Notes under the pieces: generated by a model
What the model was told of the DNA's origin: nothing
What the model saw: only the letters and a program-made list of their open reading frames with translations
Databases searched by the model: none
Shown here: positions 24,808 through 36,869 of the stretch, piece by piece
How positions within the stretch are numbered: the stretch's first letter is position 1
How the letters are laid out: each line of letters starts with the position of its first letter
Made by a program: the position numbers and the translations under genes
DNA from: Cladocopium goreaui
Taxonomy: Eukaryota > Sar > Dinophyceae > Suessiales > Symbiodiniaceae
Reading direction: 5' to 3'
Assembly (NCBI GenBank): GCA_947184155.2
Contig: CAMXCT020001420.1
Span: 89,534-153,533, forward strand
Length of the DNA: 64,000 bases

Positions 24808-24940
24808 ATCTCTGCCAGTCAGACGCTGCAGCATGCCCCGAATTTTTGGATTTTGATGGCAGGCAATGCCAGCAGCCGGATTCATTCAACATTTTTTCAG
24901 ATCTTTCAGTTGACGGAACTGGAAACAGTCTTTTCCAACC

Positions 24941-27900
24941 AGCAAAAAGTGATCCCAGCATTACCTGCCCGACGTTCTTTTGAGGATTTGTTCCATCTTC
25001 CGGGCATTTAGCTCCGGAAGGCTCCTTTCTGATGTTCATCTCGGTCAAACAACTTGGCCAAGTGGTCAGATGGCACTCTGAGTAGGGATTTTCGATGATT
25101 TTCGTGTGACAGATCGCATCCAAAGTTCAACATATTTCAACATACTTCAACGTCAACTGTCGTGAACATCTCGATGCAAATCGAGGCTTCATTGCGAATC
25201 CTCAATGCAAATCAACTCGTTGGCCTGGCACACGAGTCAAGTATGTCAAGTGTTGATACAGTCTGGGTTTGTCTGAAAACATGGTACCGGGTCTGGTACC
25301 GCAAAAACTTCATGATTAGTCGATTAGTCATCCCTATCCCCATTAAAGTCGCAATTTTGAGGCATCCCCCTACTTTGAGACAGATGCATATATGTCTTAT
25401 TGTTTTTAAAGTGATGGTTTTTGAGTCAACCAGATCTGGCATCACATCATTTGCATACATTTCTCAGCCATTTGCACTCCACCAATTGGCATCATGAGCC
25501 AACCTCGAAACATCCCGACGCCACGGAAGAGGTAATCGTCGCGCAGATCTCACGCTTCACAGAGACAATTTCCACACCTCCCAGCAAAAGCTCGAAATTT
25601 CACGAGTGCACCAAAATTTCACAAGCTGTCTCGTCGGTATCTTTGGAAATCAAGTTGGATGCTTGCCCTGTGAGATGAAAAAATGACTCTCCAGGTTCAT
25701 CAGGCTCTAACCAAGAAACCTTTAAAATCTGAGCAAAAATCCATTCAATTCTTATCGTCAAACCCTGGCCTTCCACAGCAGCCTCTGCAGGCTCTGGTGA
25801 TTCTTTGGACCCGGTTGACGTCTTGTTCTCCGTGGCCTGTGTCACAAACCGTTCTAAGCAGGCTCTCAGGTGTTGTTTTTCCCATTTTGTTCAACCAATT
25901 CAACGGATTCTGAACAAGATTTCAAGCAGAACAGCTGGAGACAGGCAAAACATCGCAAAACTGTCCTTGGCCGAAGCAGCTTGCCGGCGGCTGAAAGGCC
26001 CTAAGCGCGGTCCGCAGCGGGCCAGCTTCTTCTGCTCCTCCGCCAAATCACCAGCGTTTCAGGATGCTTTCCATGGCCAAACTGAACCATAACCATGACT
26101 TCTGTGACTTTCGGCGAAACGTGTTGTTTTCACATCGACAGACCGAAACTACAACAAACCAAATACTGTTTATAAAATATATAAACATATATAAACAAAC
26201 CAATGTTTCAGAGAGCTGAATCACAGTCTGCATCACAGGGATCCTTCTCAAGGTCATGCATCTGTTGTCGTGCTTCTTTCGCACGCTGTTTCAGCTCTTC
26301 CTGAGCTTTCTTGGTCTCTTCGACCTGAAACAAATGCGAACAAAGGGCTGCTGACATGAAGCCTCGCCAGATGAATTTGGTCTCTGCTGTTGAACTGAAA
26401 GTGCACTGCTTGCGGTAATTTTGCAGCAATTTCTGAGGCAGACGATATCGATTCAAGAGTGATTGATGCTCTGACCCGAGGCTGGCACCACTCGCAGCAG
26501 CTCCTCAATTTTTTGCCGCTTGGCATTCTCTTCGTCCTTCAGCGATTCTTCAGCCTCTTGGCGTTTCTTGCATCGCTCCTGAAGAATCAATGCGACCGGG
26601 CAGAACTACAGCGACGACTAACACACCATGGACTTGGCTCGCAGTGTCCGAAAAAAATAAAATAAACAGGTGCTATCCCCAACAGCTTGAAAGCTTCTGC
26701 ATGTTTGCCATAAAAAGTGCTTATGCCGTAAAAATTAAGCGCTTATGCCATAAAAATTAAGTGCTTATGCCATTAAAAGAAAATCGGAACCCTTTGGAAT
26801 TTCACAAAGCATCTGCACCAGAACCCTCCAGAACCTCACAAGGTATCTGCACCGGAACCCTCCGGAACCTCACCACGCATCTTCTCCGCCAAAACCCTCC
26901 GGAACCTCACAAGGTATCTGCACCGGAACCTTCCGGAACCTCACAAGGTATCTGCCCCGGAACCCTCCGGAACCTCACCACGCATCTTCACCGAGACCCT
27001 CCGGAACCTCATCAGGTAGCTGCACTGGAAACTTCCGGAACCTCACCAGGTACCTGCACCAAAACCCTCTAGATTCTAGAATCTAGAACCTAACCAAGTA
27101 TCTGCACCGTAACCCTCCGGAACCTCACACCGGAAACTTCCGGAACCTCACAAGGTATCTGCACCGCAACCTTCCGGAACCTCACAAGGTATCTGCCCCG
27201 GAACCCTCCGGAACCTCACAAGGTATCTGCCCCGGAACCCTCCGGAACCTCACCACGCATCTTCACCAAGACCCTCCGGAACCTCATCAGGTAGCTGCAC
27301 CGGAAACTTCCAGAACCTCACCAGGTACCTGCACCAAAACCCTCTAGAATCTAGAACCTAATCAAGTATCTGCACCGTAACCCTCCAGACCTCACCAAGC
27401 ATCTTCTCCGCCAAAACCCTCCGGAACCTCACAAGGTCTCTGCACCGGAACCTTCCGGAACCTCACAAGGTATCTGCCCCGGAACCCTCCGGAACATCAC
27501 CACGCATCTTCACCAAGACCCTCCGGAACCTCATCAGGTAGCTGCACCGGAAACTTCCAGAACCTCACCTACCTGCACCAAAACCCTCTAGAAGCTAACC
27601 AAGTATCTGCACCGTAACCTCTGGAACCTCACCGAGTACCTGCACCGGAAACTTCCGGAACCTCACAAGGTATCTGCATCGGAACCCTCCGGAACCTCAC
27701 AAGGTATCTGCAACGGAACCCTCCGGAACCGCACAGAGCCCTCCGGAGCCTCAGCCGGAACCCTCCGGAACCTCATGAGGTATCTGCACCGGAATCCTCC
27801 GGAACCTCACGAGGTATCTGCACCAGAACCATCCAGAACCTTGTCCGGAATCTGGTGTTGAAGCTGCACCGGATCGCACCGGAGCTAATCTGGGCTAAAG

Positions 27901-29881
27901 ACCCCATAGCAAAGTTTTGCTGTTGGGGAATAAGGAAACTCTGTAAACCTGACGACCTTCTTCTACAGCACTGCAAAAAAATGCAGCAAATGAACAAAGT
28001 CTGTCTGTCCTTCTCCAAGTCCAGCAAAACCAGCATATCTTCGTAGCTGTGAAGCTCTTTCCGTTTCAAAGCACCTTCGACCCAAATCTCACCAGTGAAA
28101 ATTGACTTGAAATATCTTCAAACCTCAAAATCACATTTTTTCATGTTTCACCCATTCCTTTGGGCACTTTCGGGCCACAAAGACACTTAGTTTACAGTTT
28201 GTTTAGAATCAAAAGACAAAGAAATCATGATGAAGTGCCGAAAAAACACTGCTCTGCACGGCATCTTTCTTCTTCAGCCGGATGTCCTTCACTTCTTGCA
28301 AGGCCTGGCTCAGGCAGCTCTGGAAACTTTTTATCATCTCAAAGTCTCAAAGAGACTTGTTTGAACTCGTTGCTCAACGTGTGAGTTGGATCCTTTGAAC
28401 ATGATCAAGTCACTTCTGTGCCTCTGCACTTGCCACAATTGAAACCATCCAAAAAGAAATACCGTAATTTATGCAGACTTGCCAATGGGTTGCAAAGAAA
28501 GTATTGCATGTTCCGGGCACGGAGAAAAAAAATGAAGAAAGATTGAAATTTTCTGACTTGCCAGTTCGCTTTTGTTTTGAGCTTCTGAATCATTGAATGG
28601 ACAAGAGTACAAAATGTGTACAAGATGCGGAAAAGAATGCCGATGCACCTCGGCTTCCAAACGTGACGCTTCTTCTACGCATTTTGCCATGGCGGCCACT
28701 TCCGACGCTGCCTCATCCACGAGTTTCTGTTTCTCATCTTCCACGGCCTGAAGGCAAGGCAGAATCGTTGGACGTGAAACGATCCATCTCCTCCAGACCT
28801 TTTCGATTTCTTCGTCTTGTCTCTCCCTCTCTGTCCAAAGTTGTTCCAAAGTTCAGTCTTCATCAACTTCCGATTCAATACATCATGAATCATATCCTAT
28901 GAAATCATATGATTTGAACATATTCGAAAATTATGACCAAAACTCTCTTGAACAGGTCGGTCACCACACCTCCCACACCTCCCACACCCTGTCCTGAGCG
29001 GCTGCGATGTGCCGGTCGTGCTCCAGGAGTTCTCCTTCCAGGCGCTGACGGACCTCCTCAGCACTGCTCTTGGCCAACTCAGCCAGGACCCGCGCGCGGA
29101 GGTTGGCGCGGCGTCGCGGCTTCACTTCACCGGTCTCATTGGGCTCACCCGTCTCACCCTCATCCTGACCGTCACCACGAGACCCAGGAAATGACCACGA
29201 GAGGACCATCATGACGACATGGCAAGTCCAAACAAGTCCAAACAGGTCCAAACAGGTCCAAACAGGTCCAAACAGGTCCAAACAGGTCCAAACAGGTCCA
29301 AACAGGTCCAACGACCTTTCATTTCACGTGTTCTTGCATCAGGTGCGGGATCGTTTCAAGCTCGTATTGAAGCAGCAGGAACCGGAAGTCCGTCAAAGGA
29401 AACAGAAAAATGCAGTTCCAACCAAACTGACGACAACACGTTTAGCCCAAGGACCCTGCCTCTGCAGCTTCAACTTCCATGTCATCTGTCCCTTTCTTGG
29501 TCTCTGTGACCCCATGTGTCACAGAACCCAGCTGAGTTTCTCCGGCCTCAACTGCAGCTGCTTCAGGTTCCTGAGTTGGGAGCGACTCCGCAGCTAAGGA
29601 TGAGATCACGGTCTTCCCGACATCGGAAGCATGTCCCTGCTCAGTCGCATTCGATGGCTCCAGCATGTCACCACTGGCCTTGTCGGCCTGCCACGTAGCT
29701 TATCTCTGCATCATGCATGCTCCATTATCAAAGAGTGAAGGAGATTTCCGAATATGTTGGTACCTGCTTCAAACTATCTCAAGTGAAGCCCACAGGTTCT
29801 CACAGAAATGCCACTACCCTCCACCACCCCTCGGATCCTTTGACAGCTCGGGAGCCACAGCAACTGTTGGCAAAGGCATGG
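24941..29881 (-). CDS. Coiled-coil protein gene, paralogue 2
   Basis: Carries the same minus-strand exons as paralogue 1: about 29442-29700, 28974-29179, 28652-28753, 28244-28329, 28004-28074, 26471-26596 and 26208-26331 (stop at 26208-26210), plus the uncertain segments at 25925-26060, 25690-25845 and 24941-25061. Protein changes are few, for example an RQQMHDLEK versus RQQMRDLEK difference. The upstream AMPLPTVAVA segment (29854-29881) is kept but its continuation differs. The duplication edge removes the original acceptor of the acidic exon; an ATAAG directly upstream could serve instead, giving a shorter exon. Whether this copy is expressed cannot be judged from sequence alone. Confidence 0.55.
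26795..27880. repeat. 34-bp minisatellite (copy 2), expanded
   Basis: Same repeat family as 20515-21290 but roughly 300 bp longer. The extra length comes from repetition of a multi-unit block including the variant CTCTAGAATCTAGAACC, which appears once in copy 1 and twice here (near 27070 and 27345). This is the main cause of the size difference between the duplicated blocks. Confidence 0.95.
29230..29309. repeat. 10-bp minisatellite (copy 2), eight units
   Basis: One AAACAAGTCC unit and seven AAACAGGTCC units, identical to copy 1. Confidence 0.97.
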
Positions 29882-30369
29882 CGTTTCCTGGCCTCACAAT
29901 AGATCCCAGACAAAGCTAAGTTCACTGGTGTCCTAGATTTCCATCGGCAAGATGTTCCCCAGACTGTTCCTTGAAGGTCTCCAAGTCCTTTTACCAAACT
30001 GCAAAAGCAAACTGCGCACAGTCTTTCTGAACACAGAGCCCTTAGCAGTAGCAAATCAACCACCGATTCTCCTCCCATCCTGCCTGGAAGTTCAGATCTT
30101 GAAGACTCAACAGCCCAGAGCGTGAAGGATGTGACCCTCTTGGAACTGTGAGCCAAGAGGCAAGAATGAGGACATGTCGCCTTCAGAAGTTCTATCGATT
30201 TTATCGGTCTGAAAAGAACCAAATGGAAGCTGCCTTGAGAGTTTCAGTCCAAGTCATGCGAGCAAATGCCTGCATACCATTGCATACCTCAATAAGGTTT
30301 TCATGTTCATGGATGGTTTGCGCCCCATTCCAGGTGTCCTTGTGACAGCACAGAACCACAACCGCACTA

Positions 30370-30480
30370 AAACACAGGGACTGTTGGCGGCGGCACTTCT
30401 CCCGGGGCCACGGCGGCCGGTGGGGGAATCGGCGGCTCGTCGTCGTCATCGTCGTCGTCGTCATCCTCCTCCTGCCAAGA
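30370..30480 (-). CDS. Candidate terminal exon with poly-Asp
   Basis: The minus strand reads QEEDDDDDDDDEPPIPPP and a Pro/Ala-rich tail ending VPPPTVPVF at a stop near 30380. The GAC/GAT run is visible as a GTC/ATC trinucleotide tract on the plus strand (about 30430-30470). It may be the C-terminus of the ubiquitin-ligase-like gene upstream or of an unrelated gene. Confidence 0.35.
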
Positions 30481-31749
30481 CAAGGCCACAGGTGATCCAA
30501 CAAGCTACATGCAAACAGCACAAACCCAGGCAAACAGCACAAACCCAGGCCTCTGCTCGCTTCTCAGCTGCCAAGCCTCAGCTTACGGATCAGTGTGGAT
30601 GGCACCAACTATTTCAAACCAAAACAAACAGCTGGATCGACCTAAATCGACCAAAACGAAAATCTCAGCTTCACACGAAGACTAGCTTCGGCAGCAAAAC
30701 GTGAGACCAGGGAGCCTGTCATACATCAAAGGATTGAAACCATGAGAAGAAAATGCTATGGGTCCCTTTCCAACTCAAAACCGTTCCCTTAAGATCTCTC
30801 CCCTTGTCCACCACGATGCAATAGTTGGTTGGTAGGCTGTGGCGTTGACTGGCAAATTAGCATAAAAATGAACAGTCTCCAAAGTGTCGGAGGGGATTTT
30901 GCTTTCACGCAAAGAAGAACCACAATGGTAACCACAAATGGCTCTTCGGCACCTTTCTACACCCGTGAAGAGGCATCTTTAACTTTCCGTTTCAGGCATC
31001 GGAAACAAGTCCCATGTTGCACCTAAATTGCTCGGCTCTTCCTTTGGGCGTTCATGAGCAGCAATGCAGCCATCCTGAAGCTGCCAAAGTTGTCTGAAAA
31101 CCATCCTAGATTCATTGATCCCCTCCAGTTGGCAAGAATGGCAGTCTGAGCCCAGCGCGATGACTCTTCGCCAGCATTCACAAATGGAGTGCAATACCTG
31201 CGATGATAGAGCTGAAGAATCAACCCCTCAGGATACACTGTTTGGCAATCATCGCCTTTGGAGCCGTTTTGAACATTGTGGTATTCTTGAGTCTTGACCC
31301 TAACCGATTCCCCCAGGCTCGGATTGTACATAACAATCTGCACTCTAATATTGTGAAGTGCCCTTGACACTTGCTTCTTGAGAGTCCGTGTCACATCGTG
31401 TCACAAGCCAAAGATCTGCTAGGTCCAACATGGTCCAACAGCAATATGCTCTGGATGTCCGGGACAAAGACAGCAGGTTCCCTATCAGTTCGCGCCTGCG
31501 GATCAGAGTGCTGCAACCTGCACAGCAGAGCGACCAATTGCAATGGTATAAAACCCAAAGGACGTACAGGCCCTTGTTCGTACTCCACCCCAACACATAG
31601 AACTGTTCTCTGTTTTTCAAGTGAAGCTGAAACGACACAATCACCAAGAAGGGTGTGTGGACTCTTCCGAGGAAGGAAATGGAACGACCTCCAATCTCAA
31701 AAATTGCCTTCACGAACCATGTCACGAAATGGAACCATGTCTCTTCCTC

Positions 31750-31960
31750 TTCTGTGATTCATATGATTCATATGATTCATAAGCGTCAAAAAGTCGTTGT
31801 CTGTGTATTGACCCAATAACTCATGCTGTGAACCACTGGTAACTTGGGCATGGGCAGTTGCGCCAAGGTTGGCAACACCGGCTTCACATGCTGCTCGAAC
31901 CTGCAAGTCTGCAAGTGCTGTGGACTCCCCAGTGAGCAAGTCTACAACACTTGCCACTGA
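31750..31960 (-). CDS. Candidate exon downstream of the ligase exons
   Basis: A minus-strand segment contains VVDLLTGESTALADLQVRAA and EAGVANLGATAHAQVTSG. It is protein-like, with an ARM-like helical pattern, and sits in the right place to be a later exon of the UFD4/TRIP12-like gene. It does not match a conserved block that I can name. Confidence 0.4.
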
Positions 31961-32267
31961 TCGTAAAGGCCTAGCGGCCTAGCCCTACTCATCTTACTCT
32001 TCCTTTATAAACTTTAGCCTTTAGCCCTTTAAAAAACTGCACTTGCTGGGATCCTTCATTTGCCACTCCAAAGTCTCATCTGAATGTCTTCAGTGCGGCA
32101 CACGTCAGGCGGTGTCACTGCTTGGAGCATCAATGCCTCGGACACGTGGCACTTGCTTCAACCAGAAAAACAATAGTTAAAACACCAAACACGCCTGATA
32201 AAGGAAAACCATGACCATTTGGATGCTGAGGAATTTTCATTGGTAGACTTGAATCCACTTTCACTCT

Positions 32268-34131
32268 GAGGTTTGAGCTGCCGCATTGGCAGCTTGGCGC
32301 TGCACTGAGATCTGGAAGAAGTCCTGGTTGCAATGCTGAGATGGCTGAAATGAAGGGACAAATCTTCAAACCAATTGAAAGATGCAAGAGATTCAAGTAA
32401 AATGACACTTTACAAAGATTCACACAGGTCACTTTTGCATACTTTTGCCCCGTTCTTTAAAATGTCCATGCCCAACTGTGTCGCCGGTCCAGGAAGGTGA
32501 GAATCGCTTGAAGACCACCAGCTTTTAAGACTTGCACTGGCTGATCCTGGTGGCCGGAAAAACTCCCAGGATGCGCTGTGTCGGTGCAGCACCCCATTTC
32601 AGCAGTTTGGGTCTAAGTTGACTCTTCACAAAGAGAGCACAGAACGCCCAAGAAGTAATTACTCATCATTCCAATCCATTCTCAAGAAGAAAAGCATTCA
32701 GAGATAAAATTGTGGACAACATTTGACAACATGCGACAATTTGTGACACCCTATGTGATTTTTGTTGAATTCCACTAAATAACTATATATATATATATGT
32801 TTAGCCCATCCACCTCCGAAATGAGCTCAATGGTGGAGACCGTAAGCTCGGCCACATCGATGTACTCGATGTTCAGCAGATTGGCACAAAGCACCGAGAG
32901 GCCGCCGTGACCCACGATGATGCGAGCCGTTGGTGGCCTCGGTGACACGTGCCACGTGCCATGGTCAAAACGTGGGATTCATGGTTTGTTGATGTTTGTT
33001 GGTCATCCATACTATGGGAACCCTCGAAATGGGTATATCAATCCCCATTAATCTTGGCACGACCCTTCCCCATGGAAATGTTTGCCCAAGTTTTGCCCAT
33101 CAACTGCCAGACTGAGCACCCTGCAGAATGTCCACCACGTTGTAGAGGCATCTGCAGGCAAGTAACATGACCTGTCCAGTGGTCTCATCGCCACAGCCTG
33201 GATTGCCCAAGAGGTTCACCTGGGACACGGAATCCATAAGGATTCACAAGGATCTCATGATTTGTTGTGGATGTTGAATAGCAACGGAAAATTTGAATTA
33301 TCAACACTATCACAGTTTTGCTCCCAAACGAGGAAACTGATTGTAAGAATTAAGAGTGACAAGAGAAAAATATATACGTATATACATTTATATATATATA
33401 TATATGATTCTATATGTATACCTCGTCTTTTTATATGTTTTTCAGGTATTAGCGGAGAAAAAGGACGGCGTTGGAGATGGGACATTTTTGTCTTTGGTCC
33501 CTCCTGTTGCGACTTCTACAGCTAATACAAAGTCTGAAGCATGTTTAAAACATTTCCAAGTTCGAATATGTTCCAATATTCTCTACAATCTGCCCATAGA
33601 ATCTCATCGATCATGAACCAGTCGAGTACATGTTGCGGACTCCGACCCATCATACGTGCTTGGGCGATCAAGGTCTGAACTGAGGCTTCAGCCAATAAGG
33701 GAATGAAGGTCTCCATTGGGAACGAGATCAAAGCCTCCTCCGAACCTGGAGTTTGGTGTGGCTTCAGTGCTGTTCACATGATTCACACAGGTCCCTTTTG
33801 CATCCTTTTGCAACAATCAAACAATATCAAACAATCAAGGAACAAAGTTGAACAAAGATGCCAAACATTCAAGTGATCACAGTGATCATTGAAGTCCTGG
33901 ATGTTCTCATCGAAAATTGTCATTCAAATTATCACTGAAGTCACTATTGAAGGTCTCATGAAAGCTGTTATTAAAGCTATCGGCTATCATTGATAAATTT
34001 GAGAAGCGAATTCTACAGCTTGCAATTTGAGCCACTTCCAGATGAGCCGAGGGCTAAAACTCAGCTGCTCTGCCAGCTCTGTGAGAGCCACCAGCTGTTT
34101 CTGGCCATCCTCAGTGAGAAAATGACCAATC
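32268..34131 (-). CDS. UFD4/TRIP12/UPL3-like HECT E3 ligase, ARM region
   Basis: Five minus-strand exons occur in the order expected of the ARM-repeat region of UFD4/TRIP12/UPL3 ubiquitin ligases. They are 34048-34131 (DGQKQLVALTELAEQL), about 33685-33750 (SEEALISFPMETFIPLLAE), about 33125-33219 (GQVMLLACRCLYNVVDIL), 32814-32937 (PTARIIVGHGGLSVLCANLL, then NIEYIDVAELTVSTIELIS) and 32490-32546 (QPVQVLKAGGLQAILTFL), followed by 32268-32323 (DFFQISVQRQAANAAAQTS). The family pattern of a GGL loop, IEYxDxAE and VQRxA is clear. Exon joins fit AG|G acceptors; the join FL|DFF implies a GA donor. In known relatives this domain recognises substrates or ubiquitin chains ahead of a C-terminal HECT domain. 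No HECT domain was found downstream, so the gene is either longer than this stretch, rearranged or partial. Confidence 0.7.
32785..32802. repeat. TA microsatellite
   Basis: Short TATATA run within an intron of the ligase-like gene. A second run lies at about 33366-33415. Confidence 0.8.
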
Positions 34132-34139
34132 TACAAGGT

Positions 34140-36770
34140 TTTGTTCTGGCAGTCTGGTTTCTGTGACTTATGTAAAGCCCTGCCAATCACTAGTACAGAA
34201 GGGGATCCCATATCGGATCATTGATGGAACTAATTGGAACTACAATGGATTTCACAAATGATTACCCATGGTGAATGATGGTATGGAGCCCCATGTTTAA
34301 CCATCACAGGGGATCTTTTGCCCAAGGCCACGACCTCGCTCTTGAGGTCTCTCAGCAAAGGGGAGAACTGTGAAGATGACGACCTGGGGCGAGATTTCCG
34401 CGATGCACCGGATGAGTTCGGGGCCAAGTTTGGGTGTTTGTAGTGATTCATGATGTAATGAAGGTATGTCGCTGCATTGCACTTTGAAAACATGATATGT
34501 CATGTCCACTACACTAAATGATAAGTAGATCATTAGATTGCATGAGATTTGTCATGGCAATTGACCAATGTCTTCGAGGATACCTTGACGATACACTTGT
34601 TAGGCTACGGCTATGCCTGGAGATCCATGAAGTGTCCATGCTGAAATCTTTAGGCAAACTCGCTGCACTTAGACATCTGCGAGGAGGAGCCAAGACCAAA
34701 GGGAAAGCCTGGCAAAGGCGCACTTGGCGCTTGTCAAATCACTTCCAGAAACACGTCCTCAAATTGAAGTACTTTGCACACCCAGGAGATCCCTGGACAC
34801 CCTAAGGGACCCTTGCATTCTTCCCATATCTCCCATCTTCAGACTCAGAGCGGTCACATGGCACCTCCGGGCGAAGCCTCAGCACCTTCCATCTGTGCAC
34901 GCTTCATGAAGAAGCTGAAGGCGCCTGCTTTGAACATCTGTGAACCCTCTCAAGCACCTGTTGCTTTCACCTGTGTACTCTTGGCAATGTAAGGACCTTT
35001 ATGTCTTGCGAAGATCATCCATTCTATAAACACATTGTCTTGGGTGAAGCAGCATCTTGAGGCCGCTTATACCTATATGTCCCATGTTCAATCTTCCTAT
35101 CGCAAAGATTCTACCCAAATCCTCGGCCGTTCACCTAGATCTCCACCACGATGTCTGGCCCTGGAAGGACAGAGGAACGTACAACCGCTTCGCAACAGAT
35201 TGTTGGTCGACAGCGATGGGTTAATGATCTTTTGGAGTTTGCATGGTTCTGGCGCAGTACACCAAGAGCAACAGGAAACCTTTACCTATCCAAACTGACA
35301 GCATCGCATGCTCTGAGTTGCCCTGAGGGTTTCTTCCGATCCCCTTTTAGACATTCGTACACATTATAAATCATTATAATATAGTCGGGGTGTTTCAGCA
35401 TTTTGTGCCCAGGTACCAGACAGTCCGCCCAATCCACTGTGAAACAGTCAAAGCTGCGCAGGCTGGAAAGACCTGGGTTTCCCGACAATCCACGCGCCAT
35501 TCCTTGGGGAGTTTCTGCTTCCTGCCAAGCGCTTCAATTTGCAACACCCAGCAGGTCGCTTTCGTTAATGTTTCAGTCTGCTGAGTCCAGCAATCTGCCT
35601 GGGCCCTATTGCAGTCGAAACAAAGGTGTTTCAATGTGTTTCATAGCTTCACGCATTTTGACTTTGCTTCCGTCTCAAGGGCCGGGGTGCTCAGAGATCT
35701 ACTTGTTTTTCTCTTGCTTCCGCATTCAAAGCCAGATCGATAAGCACTTTTGTGAGAAAGTACGCGAAACTCTTTGGCCATCTGTTCTAGCATCAGAATA
35801 GAAACTGTCCTCTTGTAATTTCAACATTGGTTTCCATTTGTGGGAACTATCTTCTTCACGTCGTACTGTCCATGGTTGTCATAAGCAAAGCCAGAACTTG
35901 TCTCGCACATTTGACTGACTCTTTGAAGCAATGTTGATGTGATCTTCTTGTGACCAGGAACCACCCCTGGCTGTTCTGGCAAAGGCAGCTCAGCAGTACC
36001 ACATTTTTTCCGCCGCAAAGCTCGTCTTCTAAGTTCTTGTGCGTTCTCTTCGTACCCATTCAAGGAGGAAAGCCACTAGCAATGATGCACAGCCAGCGAC
36101 GAAAAAGCACTTGAATCTATTCCATTCCTTCCTCAGTCAGAATCAGATAGAAAAGTCTCCAAATGTATTCAGTGCAGTATCTGTGTCAGCATGCCCATGA
36201 TCCTCGCCTTTCAGTCAGGGCCACCTGCCACCTGCATCCAAGTTTCCTTCCATAAAGAAATCCAAGACACAATGGTGTAAGCACCCGTCCAATGTTGTTC
36301 ATGAAAGAATCTAAGCCAAGAACCTCACACGAAAGGCAATTGGCTATTCCCATGTGTTGCGTTGTGTTGCGTTATGTTGCGTGCCATTCAGATCACAAAC
36401 CTCCAAACTCTTCTTACAATTCAACAGGAACTGGAATGATTCCAAAATACGCCAGCATGGATCTGAGAGCAAGCAAGACTTTGGTTGCAGATTCTTGGTA
36501 GCCCGGTACAAAGTTGTTTTTATCGGTTCCATGTCTGGAGGGAAAGGTAACCAACGTGAAAAGTATCAAACCGTGAATGGAAACTCCTAAGGCCAGCAAA
36601 TTCAGCACGCAACCAAGAGTGGCATCAAAATCAAAAATCCGAGGTCTTAGCTTCCCGAACACAATCAAGGCATGCAACATCTACACCAATGGCACTCTGC
36701 AGCCTGACCCGTGTGACCATGGAAACACCTGTTGTGGCTGCCACATTCCACCTCCCCAAGTGGAAACCTG
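34140..36770. other. Sparse region with weak exon candidates
   Basis: Possible minus-strand exons: 34320-34440 (LLRDLKSEVVALGKRSP) and 36530-36680 (IFDFDATLGCVLNLLALGVS, possibly a late transmembrane helix of the transporter gene). At 35821-36060 only short competing frames are seen. The rest shows nothing recognisable. Confidence 0.3.
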
Positions 36771-36869
36771 GCAAGTGCACCTATGGTGCATTCCAACAGC
36801 ACCCTTTGGGGATGCCCCGGCTTGCATAGCAGCCACACCCTGATGCAACCTGTTCCCATGCACAGTTTG

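Larger units (their letters stand above)
24808..29701. repeat. Segmental duplication, copy 2
   Basis: Direct-orientation partner of 18507-23110. Identity stops abruptly at 29701, inside the exon that corresponds to 22860-23117 of paralogue 1: copy 1 continues TTCCAGGGCACGC while copy 2 continues ATCTCTGCATC. Near the same edge copy 2 has an extra CAC (GTCACCACTGG versus GTCACTGG), an in-frame 3-bp difference. Confidence 0.95.

Noticed and set aside
26761-27072. Pro-Glu-Pro-Ser-Gly-Thr repeat ORF on plus
   Set aside because: Artefact of the 34-bp minisatellite, which is intronic on the other strand.
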